Position numbers and translations under genes: made by a program. DNA of 21,820 nt from contig CBDDXH010000012.1 in assembly GCA_965235125.1 (NCBI GenBank), forward strand, positions 1 through 21,820, written 5' to 3'. Shown piece by piece: positions 5,749 to 13,068 of the stretch. The number at the start of each line of letters is the position of its first letter. Position 1 is the first letter of the stretch. The notes under the pieces are model-generated. The model saw only the letters and a program-made list of their open reading frames with translations. It was not told the DNA's origin and ran no database searches. The stretch is from Pelagilacustribacter hypolimneticus (GTDB taxonomy: Bacteria; Pseudomonadota; Alphaproteobacteria; Pelagibacterales; Pelagibacteraceae).

Positions 5749-7583
5749 TGTTTAAAGGTGGATTTATTCAAAACCTTCCAAAAATCTACGGATTATATAC
5801 AGGAGGATTCATAGTTTTCATTTTATTGATGGCTGTTTTAGAATCTTCAGGAGTATCAGCCAAAACTATTGGCCAGATGTTCTTAGCGTTTACAATTTTA
5901 ATCTATGCTTTTATTGGCTGGTTATCACGAACTGTAGAAGTGGATGCATATTATTTAGCTGGAAGACAAGTACCAACCGTATTTAACGGAATGGCAACGG
6001 CAGCCGATTGGATGTCAGGTGCCTCATTCGTTGCAATGGCTGGTGGTATTTATTTTGGTGGCTACATTTATATGGCTTTCGTAGTAGGTTGGACAGGCGG
6101 TTACGTGCTTGTTTCATCTTTACTCGCTCCATACCTTAGAAAATTTGGTTGCTATACAGTGCCTGACTTTATTGGAACAAGATACGGCGGAAACTTTACA
6201 CGTTTCTGTGCTGTACTAGTTTTAGTAGTAGCTTCATTCACTTATGTGACTGCGCAAATTAATGCTACAGGTACCATTGCATCAAGATTTTTAGGACTTC
6301 CTTTCGAACAAGGTGTTTGGATAGGATTAGTTTCTATATTGTTGTGTTCAATGCTTGGAGGCATGAGAGCCGTAACTTGGACTCAAGTAGCTCAATACAT
6401 TGTACTTATCATCGCTTACTTAATTCCAGTTTTCTGGATAAGTAACAAATTTGGATTTGGGGTATTCCCACATGTAATGTTAGGTGATGAAGTTGCAAGG
6501 ATTGCAGAACTTGAAGCTCAATTCGGTTTAGTTAAAAATGCTCCCGACGCCATCAAAGCTGCTGGTGTTCCAGGAGGATTACTATCAATAGGTACAGCTC
6601 ACTCAGGAGTGCCTAAAGGTGGTATGGCCGCTTGGAGTTACATTTCGCTTGCGATGTGTATGATGATGGGAACTGCATCGTTACCTCATATTCTTATGAG
6701 ATACTTTACAACTCCATCAGTTAAATCAGCTAGAAAATCAGTAGCATGGTCACTATTCTTTATTTGCTTACTGTATTTATCAGCTCCAATGTTAGCTACT
6801 TTATCGAAAATTGCTTTGATAGATCCAAATCTTCCAACAGGAATTATGGGTAAATCTATTGCTGATGTTCAGAACATAGAGTGGGTTAAAAATTGGATTG
6901 CTGTTAAACAAGCTTTCATAGTTGACTTTAACAAAGACGGCATCTTGCAATTAAATGAATGGTTCATGAGAGATGACGTTGTAGTATTAGCAACGCCAGA
7001 AGTAGCAGGCTTACCTTACGTTATTTCAGGGTTAGTTGCTGCGGGTGGTATGGCTGCTGCGATGTCAACTGCGGATGGATTAATTCTTGCTATAGCAAAC
7101 TCTTTATCACATGATCTTTACTACAAAATCATTGATCCAAAAGCGGATGTTAGAAAAAGATTAATCGTTGCGCGACTACTTCTAGTAGTTATCGGTGCAG
7201 CTGCTGCTTATATTTCGGCACAGCGTTTAACCGGTATCTTAGGAGCCGTTGCTTGGGCGTTTGACTTTGCAATGTCTGGTTTATTCTTCCCGCTTGTACT
7301 TGGTGTATGGTGGAAGAGAGCTACTAAAGAAGGAGCAATCGCAGGTATGTTACTTGGTTTAATATCTGGTTCCGCATATTTATATTATGTTGGACCGAAG
7401 TTTATGAACCAAACTCCTTGGTTAGGAATTGACAACTTAAGATTTGGTATCATCGGAGCTGCTGTAAGCTTAGTGGCAATGGTTGTTGTCTCTTTAGCTA
7501 CAAAAGAACCTGATGCTGCAACTCAGAAAATGATTGATGACTGCAGAGTTCCAACAGGAAGAACTATTATTGCTAAAAGCTAA
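5748..7583 (+). CDS. Sodium/solute symporter large subunit, VC_2705 subfamily (ActP-like)
   Basis: Inner-membrane secondary transporter of the SSS family that brings in a solute with sodium; the acs gene nearby makes acetate or another short-chain carboxylate the most likely substrate. It has 611 residues and about 12-13 membrane helices. Family features include DAYYLAGRQVPTVFNGMATAADWMSGASF (about 66-94), the YGGNFTRF loop, GGMRAVTWTQVAQY (about 204-217), and GGMAAAMSTADGL, the late sodium-site helix. An insert between helices, around residues 393-404, holds a complete EF-hand calcium loop pattern (Asp393, Asn395, Asp397, Gly398, Leu400, Glu404). The gene overlaps its DUF4212 partner by one base and ends at a perfect intrinsic terminator, so the two form a closed operon. 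Confidence 0.93.
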   Translation: MFKGGFIQNLPKIYGLYTGGFIVFILLMAVLESSGVSAKTIGQMFLAFTILIYAFIGWLSRTVEVDAYYLAGRQVPTVFNGMATAADWMSGASFVAMAGGIYFGGYIYMAFVVGWTGGYVLVSSLLAPYLRKFGCYTVPDFIGTRYGGNFTRFCAVLVLVVASFTYVTAQINATGTIASRFLGLPFEQGVWIGLVSILLCSMLGGMRAVTWTQVAQYIVLIIAYLIPVFWISNKFGFGVFPHVMLGDEVARIAELEAQFGLVKNAPDAIKAAGVPGGLLSIGTAHSGVPKGGMAAWSYISLAMCMMMGTASLPHILMRYFTTPSVKSARKSVAWSLFFICLLYLSAPMLATLSKIALIDPNLPTGIMGKSIADVQNIEWVKNWIAVKQAFIVDFNKDGILQLNEWFMRDDVVVLATPEVAGLPYVISGLVAAGGMAAAMSTADGLILAIANSLSHDLYYKIIDPKADVRKRLIVARLLLVVIGAAAAYISAQRLTGILGAVAWAFDFAMSGLFFPLVLGVWWKRATKEGAIAGMLLGLISGSAYLYYVGPKFMNQTPWLGIDNLRFGIIGAAVSLVAMVVVSLATKEPDAATQKMIDDCRVPTGRTIIAKS

Positions 7584-7605
7584 CAATAATTAAATTTAAA
7601 AAATT

Positions 7606-7634
7606 AAGGGGCGATTTATTCGCCCCTTTTTTTT
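7606..7634 (+). terminator. Rho-independent terminator of the symporter operon
   Basis: A perfect 9-bp stem (AAGGGGCGA / TCGCCCCTT) with the 5-base loop TTTAT is followed by eight T (7627-7634). It begins 22 bp after the symporter stop codon. It is the only strong intrinsic terminator I found in the window, and its GC-rich stem stands out against the AT-rich background. Confidence 0.95.
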
Positions 7635-7660
7635 GTCTTGAAAAATGATACTTTAAAAAT

Positions 7661-7993
7661 ATGTCACCTTGGATACTGATCATTGATTACATTTTAGGAA
7701 TTATCATGTGGACCTTAATTGGTAGAACAGCCATGAATATTTTTCAAAGAGAAGACTCTAACTTTTTTTTTATGAAAGCTTTTGTAAAACTAACACAACC
7801 ATTTATTAATTTATTCAGTTTTATAACACCTTCTTTTCTTGCGGGCCCTCTCGTGCCACTTTACGTAGCTTGGTTTTTTTACTTATTTAGATTTTATTTA
7901 ATGCCCTACTTACTGGGCTATTCTGTTATGGGTATGCTATCTTTTCCTTTAGAAAGTGATTTTGCGAGAACTTTGTACACTTTTTTCAAATAA
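7661..7993 (+). CDS. Small integral membrane protein, YggT-like
   Basis: A 110-residue membrane protein with a first hydrophobic helix at about residues 4-22 and further hydrophobic segments over about 51-93. The segment LTQPFINLFSFITPSFLAGP, followed by a hydrophobic helix, resembles one half of the YggT family (a helix, then a conserved T/D-P motif, an amphipathic stretch, P, and a second helix). Classical YggT proteins often carry two such halves; here only one is visible. YggT proteins are tied to membrane or osmotic functions, but their mechanism is unknown. The gene starts 27 bp after the symporter terminator, so it probably has its own promoter. I saw no Shine-Dalgarno. The family call is tentative; that it is a real gene is more certain. 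Confidence 0.7.
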   Translation: MSPWILIIDYILGIIMWTLIGRTAMNIFQREDSNFFFMKAFVKLTQPFINLFSFITPSFLAGPLVPLYVAWFFYLFRFYLMPYLLGYSVMGMLSFPLESDFARTLYTFFK

Positions 7994-8005
7994 CTTTATT
8001 TATTT

Positions 8006-8033
8006 TTGACAAAATTAAAGATTAAAATATATA
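8006..8033 (+). promoter_or_regulatory. Sigma-70 promoter of rpe, predicted to give a leaderless mRNA
   Basis: A consensus -35 TTGACA (8006-8011) and -10 TATATA (8028-8033) are 16 bp apart. Transcription would start about seven bases after the -10, which is at or next to the rpe start codon at 8041. No Shine-Dalgarno precedes that codon, in keeping with a leaderless transcript. Confidence 0.6.
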
Positions 8034-8040
8034 AGTAAAA

Positions 8041-8703
8041 ATGAGTTCATCAATTAAAATATCTCCCTCCATTCTTTCAGCCGATTTTAGTAAATTAGGT
8101 GATGAAATTACAGCGCTTGAGAAAGCTGGAGCTGATTATATTCATATTGATGTCATGGACGGACATTTTGTGCCTAATATTACTATTGGGCCTGAAGTCA
8201 TTAAGCGATTAAGACCCATTACAAAACTTCCCTTTGATGTACATTTAATGATTTCGCCAGTTAATAATTTTATTAAAGATTTCGCTGATGCAGGAGCTGA
8301 TATTATTACATTTCATCCAGAAGCTACAGATAATGTATCTGAAACTATTAGTTTAATAAGAAAATTAGGAAAAAAAGTTGGTATTTCCTTAAAACCTAAA
8401 TCACAAATAAGTTTAATCGAAGATCATTTAAGTAAAATAGATTTAATTTTAATTATGAGTGTAGAGCCTGGTTTTGGTGGTCAAAAGTTTATGCCTGAAG
8501 TTTTAGATAAAATGAGAAAATTAAGAAGTTTAATAGATGAAAAAAAACTTAATGTTGATATCGAAATTGATGGCGGCATTAACTTTGATAATAGTAAAAA
8601 AGCTAAAGATTATGGTGCTAATATATTAGTCTCTGGCTCTACAGTATTTAAAGAACATAACGGAAATCTAAAAAAAAATATTCAATTACTTCGATCCAAT
8701 TAA
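8041..8703 (+). CDS. rpe: Ribulose-phosphate 3-epimerase
   Basis: Cytoplasmic TIM-barrel enzyme that interconverts ribulose 5-phosphate and xylulose 5-phosphate in the pentose phosphate pathway. The 220-residue length is typical. The start PSILSADFSKLG, IDVMDGHFVPN, VHLMI, SVEPGFGGQKF and EIDGGIN are signature segments. The metal ligands are all present as His35, Asp37, His68 and Asp177; Asp37 and Asp177 are also the acid/base pair. The stop codon overlaps the start of the heparinase-like gene by one base (TAATG), so the two are translationally coupled. Its promoter lies directly upstream with almost no leader. Confidence 0.97.
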   Translation: MSSSIKISPSILSADFSKLGDEITALEKAGADYIHIDVMDGHFVPNITIGPEVIKRLRPITKLPFDVHLMISPVNNFIKDFADAGADIITFHPEATDNVSETISLIRKLGKKVGISLKPKSQISLIEDHLSKIDLILIMSVEPGFGGQKFMPEVLDKMRKLRSLIDEKKLNVDIEIDGGINFDNSKKAKDYGANILVSGSTVFKEHNGNLKKNIQLLRSN

Positions 8704-10358
8704 TGCCCAGCTTAAAAGCCGCTTATTTTTACTTTTTAGCTGTAAAAATACTTTTATTTCGTTTTGTAAAAAAAATTTATTTCTCAACTAACTTTTATAA
8801 CAATTCTTTAAAAACAAAATTACCGGAACAGTTATATTTTTATCCGAACCCCTTTCTATTTTCCTCATTCGTTAATGAGAAGATGTTCAATTTTAAACTT
8901 TCAAATGTTAATATTGATATATTTTGGAATGAATTTGATTCACCAAAAGAAGAACAAGATCTTAATAGTTTTTTTTGGTTAAACCTTATCAATCGGAAAA
9001 ATGACGGGTTAGCTATACAGCAAATTATTTCTATTTGGATAAAAAATAACAATAAATATAAAAATAAAAATTGGGAACAATTACAGATTAGTAAAAGGAT
9101 TTTAGCATGGATTCTTAATGCTGATATTATTTTAAACAATGCTGATAAATTTTTTAAAGAAAGTTTTTTTAACTCAATTATTATTCAAATCAATCATCTA
9201 AAAAAGAATTTTAATGATGAAAATGATCCTGCTAAAAGGATAGAAATTATCTCTGCAATCATATTGTCAGGGCTTGTATTCAAGGAGTATAATTTTAACT
9301 TTGAAAAAGGAATTAAAGGCCTAAAAGATATTGTCGAAAACTTTTTTGATAATGATGGCTGCCCAATCAATAGAAATATTTATGATTTAGTTCAATGCTC
9401 AAAGTTTCTTGTTTTAATTAAAGAATGCTGCAAGGATGCTCAAGAATATATTCCTGATTTTTTAGATGATATTATAAATAAGTTAATTAATTGCTTATTT
9501 TCACTTCAAACTCCAACAAATAAAAATCCATTATTTAATGGTGCTAATGAGTTCAAAATGGATAACTATTTAGAATATCTTAATGGACTAGAGTATAAAC
9601 CCAGCAACATAATAAATAAAATTAATCAAATTTACATAGGCAGAAATAAAAAAAGTTTACTTTTCTTTGATGTGGGATCCCCACCAGAAAAAAAATATTC
9701 TAAAAAATATCAATCAGGGCCTTTATCCTTTGAATACTTTATTGATGATTGTAAAATTATAACTAATTGTGGTTTTGGAAGTAAGATTTCAAAAAAAGCA
9801 GAACTTGTAAGCAGGCTTACATCTGCACAATCAACTTTGTGTCTTAACGACTCATCGGTTGTAAAATTTGAGAGAAATGATTTAATAAATAATGCTTTTG
9901 GTAAATCTATAATAAATTCATTTAAAGTGTATGATTTAAATATAGATGATAACAAAAATTATTTAATTCTTTCCGCAAAGCACAATGCTTATGAAAATAA
10001 TTTTAACTACTTACATCAACGAATAATTAAAATAGATAAAAAAAATAATAATTTACTCGGAGAAGATAATTTAATTGCTGCTAACAAGAAAAAAAAATTA
10101 GTGACCACATATAGTATTAGATTTCATCTTTATCCTGGTATCAGTGCAGTTCAAACTATGGGAAAAAATTCAATTTTATTACAAATAGAGAAAAATAAAT
10201 CATTAATATTTAATAGTAATGGAGAGAATTTAATCTTAGAAAAAAGTATATTTCTAGGTAGAAATCAAATAGTTAATAATTTTTGTATAACTATTTCAGG
10301 AACTATAAATAATAGTGAAAATAAAAATATTACTTGGGAATTAAAAAAAAATAATTAG
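8703..10358 (+). CDS. Heparinase II/III-like protein
   Basis: 551-residue protein of the heparinase II/III superfamily, whose characterised members are polysaccharide lyases with an alpha/alpha toroid followed by a beta-sandwich. N-terminal helices (about residues 70-290) include SKRILAWILN and the NFFDNDGCPINRN stretch, matching the toroid. The C-terminal half opens with the typical FDVGSPPEKKYSKKYQSGPLSFEYFI type segment (about 324-349) and includes SRLTSAQSTLCLNDSS. There is no clear signal peptide, only a moderately hydrophobic start (AAYFYFLAVKILLFRF), so its location is uncertain. A heparinase-like gene next to purH recurs in alphaproteobacteria; a role in cell-envelope glycan turnover is possible but unproven, and sulfated heparin is unlikely as substrate. 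It is wedged between rpe (1-bp overlap) and purH (2-bp gap), so all three are probably one transcript. It is very AT-rich, more so than its neighbours. Confidence 0.85.
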   Translation: MPSLKAAYFYFLAVKILLFRFVKKIYFSTNFYNNSLKTKLPEQLYFYPNPFLFSSFVNEKMFNFKLSNVNIDIFWNEFDSPKEEQDLNSFFWLNLINRKNDGLAIQQIISIWIKNNNKYKNKNWEQLQISKRILAWILNADIILNNADKFFKESFFNSIIIQINHLKKNFNDENDPAKRIEIISAIILSGLVFKEYNFNFEKGIKGLKDIVENFFDNDGCPINRNIYDLVQCSKFLVLIKECCKDAQEYIPDFLDDIINKLINCLFSLQTPTNKNPLFNGANEFKMDNYLEYLNGLEYKPSNIINKINQIYIGRNKKSLLFFDVGSPPEKKYSKKYQSGPLSFEYFIDDCKIITNCGFGSKISKKAELVSRLTSAQSTLCLNDSSVVKFERNDLINNAFGKSIINSFKVYDLNIDDNKNYLILSAKHNAYENNFNYLHQRIIKIDKKNNNLLGEDNLIAANKKKKLVTTYSIRFHLYPGISAVQTMGKNSILLQIEKNKSLIFNSNGENLILEKSIFLGRNQIVNNFCITISGTINNSENKNITWELKKNN

Positions 10359-10360
10359 GG

Positions 10361-11911
10361 ATGAATCAAAAAATAAAAACTGCTTTAATCTCTGTGTCAG
10401 ATAAAACTGACTTATCAAAAGTACTTAAAACTTTAAATAAATATAAAGTTAAAATTATAAGCTCAGGTGGGACGTACAAATCTATTAAGCAATTAGGGTA
10501 TCCTTGTACTGAAGTTTCTGTTTATACTGGATTTAAGGAAATGCTAGATGGTAGGGTAAAAACTTTACATCCGAAAATCCATGCAGGAATTCTTCACGAT
10601 AGATCAAATAGAAAACACTCAAAAGAAATGAGTAAAAAAAACTTTCCTTCACTTGATTTAATTATAGTTAATTTTTACCCTTTTCAAAAAATTGTAATAA
10701 ATTCAAAAAATAATAAAGAAATTATTGAGAATATCGATATCGGTGGACCAACCATGGTTCGATCTGCAGCAAAAAATTTTAAAAATGTTTTAATCATTAC
10801 AAATAAAAATGACTACTCTGATTTAATTCAAGAGATTGAAAAAAATAAAGGTCAAACAACGTTGAATTTTAGAGAATATATGTCGAGTAAAGCTTTTGGC
10901 TTAACGGCTTATTACGATGCCATGATTGCTAATTGGTTTAACCAAAAATTAGATATTAAGTTTCCTGAAAGAAAAACAATTTTTGGGCTGAAATTTAAAG
11001 AATTAAGATATGGTGAAAACCCACATCAAAAAAGCTCTATCTACATCAACGATTATAATGACAAAGAATTGGGCCTAAATCAATTAGGCGGCAAAGATCT
11101 TAGCTACAATAATTATAACGATATTTTTGCCTCTTTAGAAATTTTATCATCTTTAAAAAAGAACCCAGCAACTGTAGTAGTTAAACATGCTAATCCATGT
11201 GGGGTTTCTACTAACAGATCACCTCTAGTTTCTTTTAAAAATGCTTATTCTTGTGATCCTGTCAGTGCTTTTGGTGGAGTTATAGCATGTAATTTTAAAA
11301 TTAATAAAATCATTGCGGAAGAAATAAATAAAAATTTTCTAGAAATTATTTTAGCAAAAGGTTTTGAAAAAGCTGCATTTAATATTTTAAATAAAAAAAA
11401 GAATCTAAGAATTATTGATATTTCAAAATATAAACAAAAAAATCAAACAACAACAAAAGTATTTGATGGTTCTTTTTTAATTCAAGAAAAAGATAAATTA
11501 ATTTTTAATAAAAAAGATTTAAAATTTGTAACTAAAAATAAACCAACATCGAAAGAATTAAAAGAAATAGAGTTTGCTTTTAATATTTCAAAATATGTTA
11601 AATCAAATGCAATTGTTTTAACTAATAATTTTTCTACAATTGGTATTGGAGCTGGACAACCAAACCGTTTAGATAGTTGTAAAATTGCTGTGCAAAAAGC
11701 AAAGCAATTTCAATCAAATAAAATTAAGAATTCTATTGCTGCCTCAGACGCTTTTTTTCCTTTTGTAGATGGCATAAAATCACTTATAGATGCTGGGGTA
11801 AAAATTATTGTTCAACCTGGAGGTTCAATACGAGATCAAGAAGTTATCAACGCTGCTAATAAAGCAAATGCAAAAATGGTATTTACGAATATCAGACATT
11901 TTAATCACTAA
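10361..11911 (+). CDS. purH: Bifunctional AICAR formyltransferase / IMP cyclohydrolase
   Basis: Last two steps of de novo purine synthesis: formylation of AICAR with 10-formyl-THF, then ring closure to IMP. The 516-residue length is normal. The N-terminal IMP cyclohydrolase (MGS-like) domain shows TALISVSDKTDL, ISSGGTYKSI, EMLDGRVKTLHPKIHAGIL, and IDIGGPTMVRSAAKN. The C-terminal transferase domain shows RYGENPHQ and the catalytic KHANPCG (Lys275-His276), AFGGVIACN, GIGAGQPNR, SDAFFPFVDGI and VQPGGSIRDQEVI. The start ATG follows the previous stop by two bases. AICAR is also released by HisH/HisF encoded later in the window, which links the two pathways. The stop codon abuts that of the convergent gene with no gap. 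Confidence 0.97.
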   Translation: MNQKIKTALISVSDKTDLSKVLKTLNKYKVKIISSGGTYKSIKQLGYPCTEVSVYTGFKEMLDGRVKTLHPKIHAGILHDRSNRKHSKEMSKKNFPSLDLIIVNFYPFQKIVINSKNNKEIIENIDIGGPTMVRSAAKNFKNVLIITNKNDYSDLIQEIEKNKGQTTLNFREYMSSKAFGLTAYYDAMIANWFNQKLDIKFPERKTIFGLKFKELRYGENPHQKSSIYINDYNDKELGLNQLGGKDLSYNNYNDIFASLEILSSLKKNPATVVVKHANPCGVSTNRSPLVSFKNAYSCDPVSAFGGVIACNFKINKIIAEEINKNFLEIILAKGFEKAAFNILNKKKNLRIIDISKYKQKNQTTTKVFDGSFLIQEKDKLIFNKKDLKFVTKNKPTSKELKEIEFAFNISKYVKSNAIVLTNNFSTIGIGAGQPNRLDSCKIAVQKAKQFQSNKIKNSIAASDAFFPFVDGIKSLIDAGVKIIVQPGGSIRDQEVINAANKANAKMVFTNIRHFNH

Positions 11912-12247
11912 CTATATCCGATCGATTTTTGCAGCTAATATAAAATCACTTTCGGCCAATCCTTTGATGGCATGAGTAGAAATTTTAATTTTAGCATACC
12001 CCCAACCAAAATAAATATCTGGATGATGACTTTCAGATTCAGCAATAGAACCAACTTTATTTACAAATTCTTGGCTTTCAGCAAAATTTTTGAATTTAAA
12101 ATTTTTTTCTAAGTAATAATTCTTATCTTCATTGCTTTTCACGTCCCAACCATCTACTTTTTTTACATATTTATGAATTTCACTTAAATCAAATGGGGCT
12201 ATATTTCCTTCGCAAGCAACACATGTTTTTTTATACAATTCTTCCAT
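11912..12247 (-). CDS. phhB: 4a-hydroxytetrahydrobiopterin (pterin-4a-carbinolamine) dehydratase
   Basis: Small cytoplasmic enzyme that dehydrates the carbinolamine form of tetrahydropterin after aromatic amino-acid hydroxylation. It has 111 residues and a full catalytic core: SHHPDIYFGW (His74, His75, Pro76, Trp82) and THAIKGLAESDFI (His92). An N-terminal CVAC pair is found in many proteobacterial members. No phenylalanine hydroxylase is in the window, so its pterin partner is unknown; related proteins have been proposed to act in molybdopterin metabolism. Its stop codon touches the purH stop codon directly. A tRNA gene ends 11 bp before its start on the same strand, and read-through from the strong tRNA promoter could transcribe it. 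Confidence 0.92.
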   Translation of the reverse strand: MEELYKKTCVACEGNIAPFDLSEIHKYVKKVDGWDVKSNEDKNYYLEKNFKFKNFAESQEFVNKVGSIAESESHHPDIYFGWGYAKIKISTHAIKGLAESDFILAAKIDRI

Positions 12248-12258
12248 ACTTTATTTAA

Positions 12259-12333
12259 TGGAGCGGGCAAAGGGGGTCGAACCCTCGACCTTCTCGTTGG
12301 CAACGAGACGCTCTACCACTGAGCTATGCCCGC
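12259..12333 (-). tRNA. tRNA-Gly(GCC)
   Basis: Cloverleaf read from the minus strand: acceptor arm GCGGGCA/TGCCCGC, D-arm AGCTCAGTGGTAGAGC, anticodon arm TCTCG-TTGCCAA-CGAGA with anticodon GCC, and T-arm GAGGG-TTCGACC-CCCTT. The discriminator is U and the 3' CCA is encoded in the DNA (12259-12261). Length is 75 with CCA. All stems are intact and GC-rich in contrast to the surroundings. Confidence 0.97.
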
Positions 12334-12344
12334 AAAATATAACG

Positions 12345-12374
12345 AGTATAGTACATTAGTTTTGAATAGGTCAA
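12345..12374 (-). promoter_or_regulatory. Sigma-70 promoter of tRNA-Gly
   Basis: On the minus strand a -35 TTGACC (12369-12374) and a -10 TATACT (12345-12350) are 18 bp apart, each matching five of six consensus bases. The -10 ends 11 bp before the mature tRNA 5' end, giving a very short leader. It may also drive the dehydratase gene downstream. Confidence 0.72.
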
Positions 12375-12435
12375 CATTTTTAAAAATGACAAAATTGTCA
12401 CTAGAGTTAGATTAAAATTTTTATTATAATTTTGT

Positions 12436-13068
12436 ATGAAAATAAAATTACCAGAAATTATACCAGTCTTTCCTTTAAGTGGTGTTATTTTCTTTCCTAA
12501 AACTAATCTACCTTTAAATATTTTTGAACCTAGATATTTAACCTTAGTAGGTGATTGTTTTAAATCGAATAAATATATGGGCATGATACAAACCAAAAGA
12601 AATACGTCAGATGTTTATTCGATTGGTTGCCTTGGTAAAATCACCGAACATAAAAAAACTAATGATGGCAGATTACTTGTAAATTTAACCGGGATAAGCC
12701 GTTTTGAAATAAAATCAGAAATTAATAATGATAAAATTTATAGAGAATTTACTGTTTCCTATGAAAAATTTTTAGAAGATTTAGAAGAAGAAAAAAAACA
12801 AACATTAATCAACAATAGCATTAAAGAAATATTTGAAAAAACAAAAATATTTTTTAAAAAAAATGGTCTTTTGCTTAATTGGAATGAGTTTGAAAAATTA
12901 GATCAGAATCAGAAAATAAATACCTTAGCAATGATTGCTCCTATTTCAAATGAAGAAAAACAAACAATTTTAGAATCTATTCATATTGATTCTAAAACAA
13001 AAGTTTTATCAGAAATAATTGAATTTTATTTACACGAAAAATCTGTAAATAATATTACTTTACAATAA
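12436..13068 (+). CDS. LON peptidase substrate-binding (N-terminal) domain protein
   Basis: Stand-alone LON N-domain protein, 210 residues. It opens with the family signature IIPVFPLSGVIFFPKTNLPLNIFEPRYL (about residues 9-36), followed by IGCLGKITEHKKTNDGRLLVNLTGISRFEI (about 63-92) and a helical C-terminal half (about 110-205) containing DQNQKINTLAMIAPISNEEKQ. There is no AAA+ or protease domain, so it is not Lon itself; such proteins are common in alphaproteobacteria and may bind unfolded or damaged proteins, but their task is unknown. The start is set by the domain boundary; no Shine-Dalgarno is visible and TATAAT lies five bases before the ATG, so a leaderless mRNA is possible. The stop codon abuts that of the convergent hydroxylase gene. 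Confidence 0.9.
   Translation: MKIKLPEIIPVFPLSGVIFFPKTNLPLNIFEPRYLTLVGDCFKSNKYMGMIQTKRNTSDVYSIGCLGKITEHKKTNDGRLLVNLTGISRFEIKSEINNDKIYREFTVSYEKFLEDLEEEKKQTLINNSIKEIFEKTKIFFKKNGLLLNWNEFEKLDQNQKINTLAMIAPISNEEKQTILESIHIDSKTKVLSEIIEFYLHEKSVNNITLQ

Noticed and set aside
12259..12333. tRNA-Gly as an integration site for a mobile element
   Set aside because: No integrase, no repeat of the tRNA 3' end and no foreign cargo are found on either side; the neighbouring genes look native.
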